Shown piece by piece: positions 34,400-45,959 of a stretch of 64,000 nucleotides of DNA. This DNA comes from Nemertoderma westbladi. Lineage: Eukaryota; Xenacoelomorpha; Nemertodermatida; Nemertodermatidae. The stretch is from contig JAUCBJ010001166.1 in NCBI GenBank assembly GCA_032718475.1, positions 1-64,000 on the forward strand. The letters are read 5' to 3'. Both the position numbers and the translations under genes were made by a program. Below the pieces are notes generated by a model that saw only the letters and a list, made by a program, of their open reading frames with translations, was not told the DNA's origin and searched no databases. Each line of letters opens with the position of its first letter. Position 1 is the first letter of the stretch.

Positions 34400-36873
34400 T
34401 TCTCACATTAAAGTCAGATTATCAGGAAAGTTAAAGTGCCAAATCAAATGCCTACTGGGTGTTTTCCTCTGCTTCCACAAAACAGATATTAATCAAACAA
34501 CAGTCAAAAATTGCCAGAAATTTGATACAAATTTCAAAAATGCATTGTTAAAGAAAAATTGCCGAAAATCTTAGAATAATATTACAACATTTTCGCAATT
34601 TTGCAAATTATATGATAGAAAATTATAAAATACAAGACCTATCACATCAATACTACCCATGAATGAATCATTTGGGTGTAATGTATCCATCCATTCGTCT
34701 TGCTCTTCAACTAGTATAGTGAGTGATAATATACTCTCATCTTATGTTTATACTCCTATTCAAAACCTATTCATAGAAACATGTGCGATGTGCACAAAAC
34801 AAAAAACGCGAATCGGGAATATACTATAGTTAATTAATTGAAACATTTCGATTTGAAACATTTTTTCGATACAAAAAACCATAATCGTACAGTAAAATAC
34901 AAAAATACATAGGCGGATCTGTTTGGAATTAATTTGAGTCAAATATAATTTTATATTAATATACAGTAATTGTTAATAATGTATAATATTAAGAGGTGTC
35001 CTTTTCCGCAATGTGAATTAAATACATGATGATCTGTTGTAGAAGATTCTATGTAAATGGGCTTCTGTTTTTAATATTAAAACAGTTTTAAACTAAACAA
35101 AAACTTTAACACCTATTACTGAACTGGATGACAGCCTATCAACATTTTTCATTTAAAGTTTATGATAGCTTGTCATGCAGTACTGAATGGGATTTAACGC
35201 CTGTTTTTATAAAGTGATAAATACCTCAGTAACTTAATTGAATAACACTAAGCTATACCATTAACTAATTACAATGGTGTCTTTCTTGGACTTGGAGGCA
35301 TGTCAATGTCATGTCACCACCTTATGAGAGTGTAATGTATAAATTTAGTTAATATTTGTCAAAAACTAACTATTATGATCAGATCAATATGTGCGGCCTG
35401 AAGAAATGAAATATTTGTCGGTACTGGCTAGAATTACAATAATACCATCCATTCATCCATCCATGATTCTCAGAATTACACGCCTCAGTTTCAGACGGTG
35501 TTGTGTACCAGTTTAGTGTCACACCATCATTCCTACACAATCGAGTGTGGATGGAATCTCTACTGAAGAAACGGCTCTGAGGATGGCATGATTGCCTTCT
35601 CTAAGTCGCGCATACATTCTCGGTATCTATATGAGGGCAAATAGCCTAAACCTAATCCATTAGCCTCGGTGCCACTTCACAAATATGGGGAATGCAGCTA
35701 CGGGTGTGCATCCAAGCTTCGGATGGCTGCTATTGAGAAATTGACCCGATTTGACTGATTTGAGAGTTACATGTGAGGCTGTTCCAGAGCATTTCTTTCT
35801 CTGTTGATATGGAAGAGTGAAGCTAATTTTTGATATGATATTTATGTTCATTTGAATACTTGTCAGAGTCTTATGTTTTAATACGAAATTGTGTAATTTA
35901 CAACAGGAAATAAGGTATGTATGTATATTATGCTGGTCTAATTAAACATGTCAGTTTTTAAACAGGAAGCTGCATTTCCAAAAAAATAACTATTTAAATG
36001 AGTCCTTAGATCTGAGTTAATCTTGTAACATACTGTATAGTGTATATATTGGTTGTTCTAATTCAACAAGTCAAAAATTATTAACAGGAAGTTGTCCATT
36101 CTAAAGAAATAAACAATTCAAATTAGTATGTAGATCTGTGCTCAATCTCGCAAACAATGAAACCAATCCGAATAGCAATCAGATTCATTTCAAGAATTGA
36201 TTGTGCTTAGACTAAGTAGTTTGTATAATGCACGTGTATCCCCTTCCAGGCTTCATCTATTTCCAATCAATGCATATGGATTAGAAAAAAAACAATTAAT
36301 CTGACATGTATTACACAGTAAATAAATTGTTACATACAATACAGCCGGACCAACTACTGAGATGCTACGATAAAATATATGATAATGAAACGTCAAGTAT
36401 ACAATAACTGTATTCAGTAACTCACTCCACACTCAACTGCTAAGGTTCCAGTAGCAGGATTTATGTTTCAGAGACCGGGATATCTCCATAGAACTGTCCG
36501 ATGACAGTTGATGTGATTTAAGATGTTGTTTTCAGAGCTACTACTACTATAGTTATTATGGTACTACAATAGACAATTTGTTAATTGTAAGTAATGTTTG
36601 TTAAGTAATGTGACATTTGAATGTTACGACCTTATACTAGTACCTGTTCCAGAACGCATATGAAGTATGTTGTTTTAATATGCCATTACTGGCTAGACCC
36701 TTCCCTACTGAAATAATTAATAGTACTCTTTTCTAGCTAAAAGTAATGAATAATTATTTCTATAGTAGAGATATTTCTCACATTACCAATCTCAAAACCT
36801 TTTTAAAATATCGTTTCACATAACATACATTATAATTATAGATTGCAAACAGTGGGTCTGAGAAATTTATATG
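34400..36873. other. No gene seen
   Basis: Long AT-rich interval. A slightly GC-richer stretch at 35440-35870 has short frames on both strands with no recognised domain. Nothing else was supported. Confidence 0.4.
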
Positions 36874-37281
36874 TTAGAAAAAGAGTGATTTAAGAATTTT
36901 AAATGTACATGATGATGTCGTGGAGATTGACAATAAATGAGAATTGCATATCAGGGTATTTAGGGTGCTAGTGCTAGAAGCCATGTCATGGTGTTGGTGT
37001 AGTGTGAAGATGAAGTGCCAGGGGTGGCGAAAGAGGTTGTCTTGATGTGAGTTGAGTTGGAGCAGCCTTCTGGCAAACAGGGAGGTTTTCGTCATTGAAT
37101 TACCTGATATAAAACTTTCACTGACTTGCAGGATGATAGAGTTCGCAGCATAGTGTAAAAGAGGAAGTCTGTATAAGTCCACCTGTGGGATGCCCGTTCC
37201 CAAGGCGACCTTTACTAACAGGCCTTCCATCCCAGAAAACTGCATAATTAGCGTACGCCTAAAATTCTGCAGCACCGGCAT
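36874..37281 (-). other. Unrecognised 135-codon frame
   Basis: A minus-strand frame from MPVLQNFRRT to SLFF is open for 135 codons, with the stretch GIPQVDLYRLPLLHYAANSI. The C-terminal half is low-complexity (Ser/Thr/His), which suggests chance. A donor-like CAG|GTAATT occurs near 37105. Its start lies inside an inverted repeat (37201-37314). I cannot assign it to a family. Confidence 0.2.
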
Positions 37282-37314
37282 CGGTTATTAGTAAAGCAGT
37301 AAAGGTCGCCTTGC
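37201..37314. repeat. Inverted repeat, 16-bp perfect arms
   Basis: CAAGGCGACCTTTACT at about 37201-37216 has its perfect reverse complement AGTAAAGGTCGCCTTG at about 37299-37314. Similarity continues imperfectly outward through GTGGGA-containing flanks. It may be the foldback end of an unrecognised element. Confidence 0.5.
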
Positions 37315-37330
37315 CCGGTCCCACAGGAGT

Positions 37331-38034
37331 TCACATAATTTCTTAATAGACTCTACAGTCCACACTTCAGAAGAGTCCACTACTATATCTGCCTGCATAC
37401 TACTCGATTATTAAATTGCTCACTTTTTTTATTTCTAAACATTTAAATTTTTTGTTATCTAATATCAGCAACCAATGTGATGTGCAGTGCGTAACACTAA
37501 AATTAATTACTTTAATAACTTTACTAAACTATTCCCACACGAATGATAAAATAATGCATGCACAACACAATACTATATGAAATGATAGAAACAAACTTGA
37601 GATTATAAATAATATAGTATTTAATTATGTTGTTAATTTAAAATAATTGAATTATGTTAAATTCCAGACACCAGTTTAAACAAACAAACTATATACGTGC
37701 CACAAAAAGAAAATATATACAACTATTAAAATGGGCCTACAATATTTATTATTGTGTAATCAAAAGGAAAAAAATTTGACAAAAAATAATTTCAATACGT
37801 ACTTTATTTAATATTAATATGTTTTGATTTTTTATGTTTAATAGTGGAAGCTGATCAGTCATTAACACATTATGTACTATATTTCAGTACGGAATTGCTG
37901 TCTTGCTCTGTACTGGTACCGATTAGGCCTATTATTTCTGTATTTGTACTTCAAAAGTCTGTAGTATGACTCTTCCAAGTACCGTCTCAGAACTCAAAAA
38001 CCTACCTAAAACAAGATTAAATTCATTAAAGGCT
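37331..38034. other. No gene seen
   Basis: AT-rich sequence without a supported feature. Confidence 0.4.
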
Positions 38035-39670
38035 ACTTTGAAAAAAAGTTTGAGGAGGAGAATGGAAAAGTAAAGAAGGAAGTCCAAGATTGCTTGGAAA
38101 AGTAAAGAAGGAATGTATCTAAAAAAAGATGTTCACCCAGCACCCAGCCATCCGGCGAGAAGATGCACGATTCACGATTGAGAGTGGTAGTGCAAAAGGA
38201 GAAGAACAAGTCTTCGAATGTAAATTGCAGAATAAAATACAATCATGGAGAGGGGGTCGTCTATAGCGGCAATGTGTTTATTGACCGTTACGAGCCATTA
38301 TATACCGGCTAGTACAGATACGGTAAATATGAAAATAATGTAGACAAACTTAGAATCGTTTCTTGGAATGTTGGTGAGTCTCTCCGATAAATTACAGAAT
38401 GATGTTGTATGGATGTATGTAGATGAGTATGGTTTAGTATGGCTTTATGAAACTCCGTATATAAGCCCAGTAGCTGGCTTTACAGTGTACAACAATCCTT
38501 CAGTTGAAAAGGTAACCCGCAGAGGATTATGTTTATTGATTAAAAAATACCTTGTGACTACATAAAAGAAGTTAATAAATCTCGTGATGGGTTCATATCA
38601 GTTGAGTTCAGCCACATCCCGAGTATAGTTTTCACAGGTGGGTATATCCCTTCCCTATTCTCTACGTTTTATACAAATAGTGAGTGTGGCACTCTTCAAT
38701 CCATTGTTCAGGAAAAGTCTGATTATTCGGTTGTATTTGGAGATTTTAATAGTCGTGTGTATGCTCCTATGAATAGCCACGGAAAACAGTTGATTCAAAT
38801 TATCGAAGAATGTGGTATGTTTGTAAGTGATAACACGATTTAACATATCCTAGGAAGAACACTTGGCTAAGTCAAATATATCTTTGTATTGTTGGAAAAT
38901 AATTACGAAAAAATGTTAATCTCATAGTTAATCAGGATCTCTCTCTGCCTTCTGGGCATGCGCCACGAGAGATAGAATTTGCAACTCCACAAATAAGGGA
39001 CTTATCTAATTATCTTATCTATTTAATTAACTAATATGTTATCCCACTCCATAGTGAAATCTTCATCTGATCTGGTAGCTCAGTACACACACCCGGCTGA
39101 TGATAACCGGAAGTTTGAAACCTAGGTATCGGGTTCGAGCCCCAATAGGGTCAGTTGATATTTTTCGCTATGGAGAGCATTATCATATTGTCTTATTTAT
39201 TACATTATATATCAAATAAGGGACTGGTTTTCTCTATCTTTCTATCTTTATCTTTATCTCTCTATCTTTAGGCTCGATCTAAAGATTTATGCGTCTACAA
39301 ATACAGTTTTAACAATAAATCTAACTCGTGAAGGGACATCAGACCACCAAGGAAGAAGTTTAATCATGTGAAGTTCCTCACCGAAATTGAAAGTCAGGCA
39401 GAACAATTCGGTTGACCAACAGATAGCACAACTGTCATATCAGAATTAACTCGAATTTTCAGCTCTAACCTCTGCTTGCGAAGGCTCTGATCTAGTATAC
39501 GAATTCCAAATTGATAATTCTGAATTTAAGAGATGGGCCAATCTATTAAATAGTGACAACGATAGGTCAGTATGGAAGGCGATTGATTGGAAAGGAAGGA
39601 TGTCCTGTCCAACTGCTCAAATGAAGAAAGACCGGATGACGAAACCTTTAAATATTAAATATCCTATTAA
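38035..39670 (+). pseudogene. LINE fragment: ORF1 end and APE endonuclease
   Basis: Plus-strand pieces in order are a charged helical stretch FEKKFEEENGKVKKEVQDCL (38040-38099), then an apurinic-endonuclease-like domain. The latter has LRIVSWNVGESL (38349), YGLVWLYETPYISPVAGF (38427-38480), TRRGLCLLIKKYL, FTGGYIPSLF and VVFGDFNSRV (38730-38760). The catalytic-type SWN, Glu and GDFN motifs are visible. A tRNA-like SINE splits the sequence at 39003-39212. Beyond it, FKRWANLLNSDNDRSVWKAI (about 39520-39580) resembles the post-endonuclease linker of non-LTR elements. Frameshifts and stops are present and no reverse transcriptase follows. The clade is uncertain. Confidence 0.7.
39003..39212 (+). 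mobile_element. tRNA-like SINE with foldback ends, copy 1
   Basis: A 210-bp insertion is flanked by a perfect 13-bp direct repeat CAAATAAGGGACT (38990-39002 and 39213-39225). Inside, TGGTAGCTCAG fits a Pol III A box and GGTTCGAGCCC a B box. Between them CCGGCTGATGATAACCGG looks like an anticodon arm with a GAT duplication, suggesting descent from tRNA-Ile(GAT). The tRNA-like part is bracketed by CCATAGTGAA and TTCGCTATGG, an inverted repeat extending with mismatches to about 25 bp each side. The target duplication indicates target-primed insertion into the older LINE. Confidence 0.75.
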
Positions 39671-40202
39671 TTAGTAAATTAACCAATAACATTTCCATCA
39701 CATTATCCCACGATGGGCACAAACTAGCTATCAATAATCTATGTTGCAAGCATATTATTCTTAAATAGCTTAGAGAAATGATAATGAGGCTGTTCCACGA
39801 TTGCTTGCTACTCTAAATATATACTATATTCAAGAAATTATATAAAGCATCCATGTCTGATCATAAATGACATGTGATGAGGTCCATTTTTTATGCCAAA
39901 TATGCTGTGGTATCATTGCGATTTCTTGAATGTCACTAGTCCTTCTGATTCTCTTCCATAATCCAATCGGCCACTCTAGATATTGTAATTATATGTTACT
40001 ATGTTAATGTTTTAGCATTTCAATAACATTATCATGAAATTACATCATTGTAATGAATTATTGCTGTCTTGTAATTCTATGTTCTTCAATCACTTTTTAA
40101 AGAATGGTTTATATTCAACAGCAGTAAGTACTTCGTTCAATTGAGATTCACGATTGCCACAAATTCATGCGTAGCTCATACTTAAAATTGTAAAACACAG
40201 TC
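39671..40202. other. No gene seen
   Basis: AT-rich interval between the LINE remnant and the 30-bp minisatellite. Confidence 0.4.
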
Positions 40203-41068
40203 TCATGCAGTATATATATGTATAGCACAGTCTCATACAGTAAATATATGTATAGCAGTCTCATACATTATGTATATGTATAGCACAGACTCATATAGTA
40301 TATATATGTATAGCACAGTCACATACAGTATATATATTTATAGCACAGTCTCATATAGTATGGATATGTATAGCACAGTCTCATATAGTATATATATGTA
40401 TAGCACAGTCTCATACAGTATATATATGTATAGCACAGTCTCATACAGTATATATATGTATAGCACAGTCTCATACAGTAAATATATGTATAGCACAGTC
40501 TCATACTGTATATATATTTATAGCACAGTCTCATACAGTATATAAATGTATAGCACAGTCTCATATAGTATATATATGTATAGCAGTCTCATACAGTATA
40601 TATATTTATAGCACAGTCTCATACAGTATATATATGTATAGCACAGTCTCATATAGTATATATATGTATAGCACAGTCTCATACAGTATATATATGTATA
40701 GCACAGTCTCATACAGTAAATATATGTATAGCACAGTCTCATACAGTATGTATATGTATAGCACAGTTTCATATACTGTAGTATATATATGTATAGCACA
40801 GTCTCATATACTGTAATATATATATTTATAGCAGTCTCATACAGTATGTATATGTATAGCACAGTCTCATATAGTATATATATGTATAGCACAGTCTCAT
40901 ATACTGTAATATATATATGTATAGCAGTCTCATACAGTATGTATATGTATAGCACAGTCTCATATAGTATATATATGTATAGCACAGTCTCACACAGTAT
41001 ATATATAGTTATATCACAGTCTCACACAGTATATATCTGTATATCACAGTCTCGTACGGTATATATAC
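40203..41068. repeat. 30-bp AT-rich minisatellite, ~29 units
   Basis: Units of 30 bp (TATATATGTATAGCACAGTC plus TCATACAGTA) run through the interval, with occasional 27-bp units lacking CAC and a few longer units with ATACTGTA. Because 30 is divisible by three, several frames stay open for up to 155 codons on both strands. These are artefacts of the repeat, not genes. Confidence 0.95.
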
Positions 41069-41803
41069 TGATAATTGCATCGATGTTAGTCCCTTTGATA
41101 ATTAAAACTGAACTTTTATTGCTATTACATTGCATTTCAATGATTGGATGATATACACCTGAAGACAATATCTATCAATATGTTATTTAAAATACATTCC
41201 AAACCAACTCTGTCCTGTCTTTCCAATGCATTATCTTTGCTTATAAACTTCAACATCAACATCATATTTTATTCAATATCATATATTAACATTTTCTTCG
41301 TGCGTTCACCGAGTGAATCAGAATAAAATTCCATCAAAAAGAGGTTCTGATTTACATACATGTAATTAATATAAGTAAGATTGAACTAGCTATAAGAGTA
41401 AGACTATACAAGATTACTATCATAAGGTGTCAGTTGTCTTATCGATTATTTTATTCAATTGTTCTTATCTATATTAATATCTACATAAAAGCTACAAGCA
41501 CCATTGAGAGATAACTAATCTAGTAATATTAATTAACTCACTATGTAACACTAGATGACTATATAGTGAAGGAATAACTTAAAGCTTGAATTCCAGATAA
41601 ATATAATCTAATTTTGCACTAATACAAAAAGTGCTGGTACTGTTGCATTAATACTATAAGATAGATAATGCATGTGCAGAATTGATTAATACTGATAAGC
41701 AATGATACCAGTCGATTTCATGAAATAAAATACCCAATCCAAATTAAATTAAGCTAAAGCTGTAATAACTTGCGGAAAAGATGATGATTGTGTAACATTC
41801 TAC
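41069..41803. other. No gene seen
   Basis: AT-rich sequence without a supported feature. Confidence 0.4.
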
Positions 41804-41887
41804 ACGCCCTCCTGTTCACTGGGTGGGTGGTCGCAGTCCAGTCCATGGCCTTCCATGATTCGGGGACGGTGCTGGACTAAAGGGCGT
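41804..41887. other. Compact nested-stem element, 84 nt
   Basis: Three nested perfect stems occur: ACGCCCT (41804-41810) with AGGGCGT (41881-41887), AGTCCAG (41835-41841) with CTGGACT (41872-41878), and CATGG (41844-41848) with CCATG (41853-41857) around a CCTT loop. The segment is GC-rich in AT-rich surroundings. Flanking CTACA sequences extend the outer stem imperfectly. It could be a structured RNA or a small MITE; no known family matched. Confidence 0.4.
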
Positions 41888-42255
41888 AATGTAGATCTCA
41901 ACGATAGCAATTACCTGCTCATACTGTGTTTGTTCATGATTTTTAAATTTGGCATGAAATTTAATTAGATGTATCACAAAAGTTCATTTATTTTGTACTC
42001 TATGATATAGAATTCTAAAATATTTAAGAGAAAAACCACAGTAGATTGCTGTAATAGTCAGAATAGGCTACACAGCAGATATTCTACTGTACTTACATGG
42101 GCGGCATTGATGACAGCAATCTTCTCTCGGAATGATTGCTAGATAATATTGTCGATTCTGCACCGCTGAAAAAAAACAAGAATCGCTTGTTCATATGCGG
42201 ATGCGGATGTGATGTAGTTGCTGAAAATGTAGATAATAAAGTTGAGTTCTCTAAA

Positions 42256-42456
42256 GAGAATCATATTGAAATGAGATGTTGGTTCAGATTTAGAGACGAC
42301 ACATGGGTAATTTGGTGTGGTACATTAGCGAGGCTGGAAACGTTCCATACTTTGTTGAATGCATTTAACACATCGCTTAAGTTCACTATTGGAAGTGAGA
42401 CGACGTTTCAGTTAACTTTTTGGATTAACATAATCACATCGATGAGGGCAAAGTAA
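42256..42456 (+). pseudogene. Penelope-like RT fragment
   Basis: The plus-strand frame (42136-42456) contains CWFRFRDDTWVIWCGTLARL, then ETFHTLLNAFNTSLKFTIGS and FQLTF. This matches the palm motif and following block of Penelope-like elements (WxRYVDDTFVIW, then FHxxLNxxHxxIKFTxExE). The usual Val/Ala before DD is Arg here. The rest of the enzyme and any GIY-YIG domain are absent. Confidence 0.55.
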
Positions 42457-42629
42457 GCCAACATAAAACTATTTGTATTTACGTGTGCAGATTCTGTTAG
42501 CAGATTCTGATAATTATATTATTCAGTGTTGTAGAAACCACTGATGCGCCATATGCCGGCCATGCTGTTTATTAATAATAAATTAATTGTTGTTGGGTGG
42601 GGTGACGGCAAATTAAATATATATTATGT

Positions 42630-42687
42630 TATGATAATGCTCTCCATAGCGAAAAATGTCAACCGACACTATTGGGGCTCGTTCCGT
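42630..42687 (-). mobile_element. tRNA-like SINE, copy 2 (truncated)
   Basis: The end sequence TATGATAATGCTCTCCATAG followed by CGAAAAATGTCAACCGACAC is the reverse complement of the right end of copy 1. It continues into ATTGGGGCTCG, matching the B-box side, and then breaks off. Confidence 0.65.
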
Positions 42688-42741
42688 TTCCGTCCCCCTT
42701 CCGTTGTTGTACTCTCCTTAGAGTGACTGCAAAAGACCAAA

Positions 42742-42921
42742 ATATGATAACCCACTCCATAGCGAAGTAATTCTTCATCCGTCCTGGTAGCTCAGTTGTC
42801 TTAGGACACACACACCCGGCTGATGATAACCGGAAGTTTGAAACCTAGGTAACTTATTTGAGAGTTTGAGACCCAATAAGGTCGGTTGATAATTTTCACT
42901 ATGGAGAACATTATCATATCA
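42742..42921 (+). mobile_element. tRNA-like SINE, copy 3
   Basis: This copy starts ATATGATAACCCACTCCATAG and ends CACTATGGAGAACATTATCA, giving inverted ends of about 25 bp. The A-box-like CCTGGTAGCTCAGTTG and the same GAT-duplicated arm CCGGCTGATGATAACCGG are present. The B box is degenerate (GAGTTTGAGACCC). No clear target duplication was found. Confidence 0.7.
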
Positions 42922-43194
42922 TAATATATATAGAATGATACTTTACTCAAGACATTTATATGGTCAATTTGTTTCACTTTATTTCTCATTTAGCTGGTTT
43001 AATTTATTTTAATTTTTTTTTTTTAAACTACACCACCGAGCAGGGTAATCTTAATTTATTGTTAGTTAGTACTTATGCTCGTGATAATTGAACAGTAGCA
43101 TAGTTAAGTTTTGGTCCAGGTTTAGGGGTGCGTATAAACAGCAGACTGCCAATTAAGCAATGCAATCAGCAGTGAGGTAAATTTGAATTATCGC

Positions 43195-43195
<1 letters not shown>

Positions 43196-43234
<39 letters not shown>

Positions 43235-43235
43235 T
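43196..43235. repeat. (TTA)n microsatellite
   Basis: About 13 TTA units with one slip. Confidence 0.9.
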
Positions 43236-43384
43236 ATTCATACATGACAGAAAAAATACTGACAGTACAGCACTACATTAAAATGTTAATATAAGTAATT
43301 AATTAGTTAATAATATACATATTATAATATATTGAACGGTGATATAGAAATCACAAACCATATAAACTATCAAACTGCGACTAT

Positions 43385-43552
43385 GGCCCGTATGCATAAA
43401 ACACTTACGACGATCGTAACTTTACGATGATCGTAAGTTACTTTATGCATACCAAAATACGATCGTCATTCTTACGATCATTGTAACTCAAGTTACGATC
43501 GGAAAAAAGAAATGATCATCGTAAAATTACGATCGCTTTATGCATACGGGCC
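43385..43552. mobile_element. 168-bp MITE with 16-bp TIRs
   Basis: Perfect terminal inverted repeats GGCCCGTATGCATAAA (43385-43400) and TTTATGCATACGGGCC (43537-43552) enclose a palindrome-rich core. The core carries several TTACGATCGTAA-like motifs, so most of the element can fold on itself. The flanks do not show an obvious target duplication. Ends of the GGCCCGTAT type are familiar from MITEs of aquatic invertebrates, a remembered resemblance only. Confidence 0.8.
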
Positions 43553-43561
43553 AATGGTGCA

Positions 43562-45660
43562 AGAATTAATTAATCAGTTAACAGATATGTAATTTAATAG
43601 TTCTGAAATTTCATCTTGTGAAATATTATCAACATTGCTTCTATGTAACCGACAATCAATTAGTTCTTTACAAAATTCTAACTTCCACCTACACTCTGAA
43701 GGACAAGGGGCATAACTAACATTGCTAAGTACAAGTGACTTATGTAGTTTATTGAGATCATATGAACCACATAAGCACATTAAGCATTAAACCATATAGA
43801 ATCGGCGAGGCTACTGCCCCTTGTCTCACACCATTAGTAATATTAAATGAATCAGATAATACATTTTTCCACCGCACACAACTAGACTGGTTAAAGATAT
43901 ATCCAGAGTAAGGTACATAGAAATAAGGGAGAAAAGCCCTTCTTTATCAACTCTATGATCAACTTCATCCAATCCACCATATCAAATGCCTTACTGAGGT
44001 CCAGGAAACTGCCAAATACCGGAGTCAAAAATACTAAGAGAAGTGTCCGATAACTTCAGAGGCACACCAGCTACACTGAGTTGTGCTAGAATTCCTTTGA
44101 AAGCCGAACTGGAGTTGATCAACATCCAAGCAATCGGACTGCGAGAGGAGCATTACCGATTCGAATACCTTTAGAATTAACGAGGACAACGCAATAGCCC
44201 TATAATTAGACGAGGAACAAAGAACACCCCGCTTATCCTTAATGAGTGGAAGAATTACACTAGTCAATAGAAATTTAGGTACAAATCCATGAGAGAAACA
44301 AATTAAACAGTTTACTTAGATGATCGGTTAAACATGTACCAGCACTGAGAAGACAATCAGCATCGAATTGGAACACAACATCACTTTTAGAACGATTTAA
44401 ACGATGCAGTGCCTCAGTTACGAGTTCAGGCGAAATGGGAGGAACAAGATCATGAGAAAGAGAGCTACTTAATATCTTAGAGTTAATTTCCGACTCGAGG
44501 CTGCTAATATCGGAATCATATTGTTGATTAAACAACCCGGAGTAGATTGAAAGCAAACCTATCCGAAATAAGTTTGGAATCAGTTAAACCATCAATACTA
44601 GATGAAGGGGGCAAGGGAGCTCCACGCATCTTTTTCATTTCGGCGAATATAGAGCTATTACTATTAAGGCAAGCTTGTATTAATTTATATTTACGTACAA
44701 CATCAACTGACTTCTTTGACCACCGCACAGCATATTTATATTGTGCGCGTGAAATACGGCGCATATGAAATAAATAATTATTAGAGACAGCGTCGGGACG
44801 ACAGGCTGAGAACCACAGACTGTGCCAGAATATGGCTTCGTTTTTAAATGGTTTTACATGTTCAGTCCAACCGGGTAATATAGGTTGACTTTCAGGGGTG
44901 GAACTGTATTTGGTCTGTTTGAGGCTATCTGTGGAACTATCAACTGCGTCCAAAACTTCAAATGTTAACTTTTCAATACACAATAAATGGTTCGAATCTC
45001 TACAAAATATATCACTGCACTGTAAAATACCAGAGGAAAAAGATTCAAATATTTCCCTAACACTTGCTTTATATATATTTTGATTTTCTACAGTAGCTTT
45101 AGTGTAATGCGGTCTATCACAATATATACCAGTGTTATCTTCAGTGGATGTGCCAGTTGCACCCGGACTAATGTTTGACGAAAATTTCATATAAATCAGA
45201 CTATGATTGGACAAATTATCCCCGCTATGTACTATGTACTGTACATAGAGGGGATATCCCCTCTACGTATATTAACAGCATGTAACCTAAAACTATTAGT
45301 TTTTACAATTGAAGCGAACTTAGCTATATTCTTTTTGAGAAAAATACACAATCCACCGACTGGCCGACCAGTACAAATCTCATTATTAAGAAATATGGCA
45401 GGCTCGGTAAAACAAACACAACCTGGAAACGCATTAGTAATTCGATATAAATTATCTAAGAACAAAATGTTATTTTAAACCGAATATATCGCACTCAAGA
45501 AGTAGTAATTTAATTAGATCTATTTTATCTGGGGATAACCCAGTACTATTATACGACATTACTGATAAAATATCCGGATCTGAGATACAATGCGGGCTCG
45601 CATTATGGGATAGGGCAGCCTCAGAATGAGTTTTGGTTAAGGTAGCCATTGTAAATAGTA
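43562..45660 (-). pseudogene. CR1-like LINE, decayed, internal RT deletion
   Basis: The minus strand starts with ATG at 45649 (MATLTKTHSEAALSH) and enters an endonuclease as ILSVMSYNSTGLSPDKIDLI. It continues with ITNAFPGCVCFTEPAIFL and GRPVGGLCIFLKKNIAKFA (45232-45465), then a long linker frame (44528-45214). The RT start is LIKDKRGVLCSSSNYRAIAL (44200-44260), followed by LQFGFQRNSSTTQCSW, FLDLSKAFDMVDW (about 44000) and VRQGAVASPILYGLML (about 43830). It then jumps into a C-terminal piece ending at 43574, so the YADD-containing part is deleted. Frameshifts and stops are several. It is a separate lineage from the intact LINE at the right edge. Confidence 0.75.
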
Positions 45661-45866
45661 AGTAATTTTAAAAAACAAAACTATATAAATAAAAATATTA
45701 AATACAAATATATAAACCGAACTACATCGTTCATACCGGTTTGTCAGTGCCCTGACTTTGAGATCCACAATTAAAAAAACGAACTTTCAACTGGCTTCCT
45801 ATTGTTTCCTATGCTATGATGCTTCCTATTCATGTCCTATGCAAGAATTATTATGAAAAATAAAAT

Positions 45867-45925
45867 TTTAGGGCCCCAAACTATACCAGTAGCCTAGGGT
45901 CCCCTAAAACCTTAATCCGGCCCTG
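45867..45925 (-). mobile_element. hAT-like terminus CAGGGCCGGATTAAGG
   Basis: Read from 45925 on the minus strand, the sequence starts CAGGGCCGGATTAAGG and continues TTTTAGGGGACCC, a typical hAT end. The opposite end was not found. Confidence 0.45.
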
Positions 45926-45959
45926 GCCTCCTAACATATATGGGTTGCGTATAGAAATT

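Noticed and set aside
39080-39160. Functional tRNA-Ile gene
   Set aside because: The A and B boxes are present, but the anticodon arm has a 3-nt insertion, acceptor stems do not pair, and the segment sits inside a mobile element with target duplications.
40270-41151. Several long frames over the 30-bp AT-rich repeat
   Set aside because: The unit length is a multiple of three, so all frames remain open on both strands. The peptides are low-complexity repeats with no start or context.
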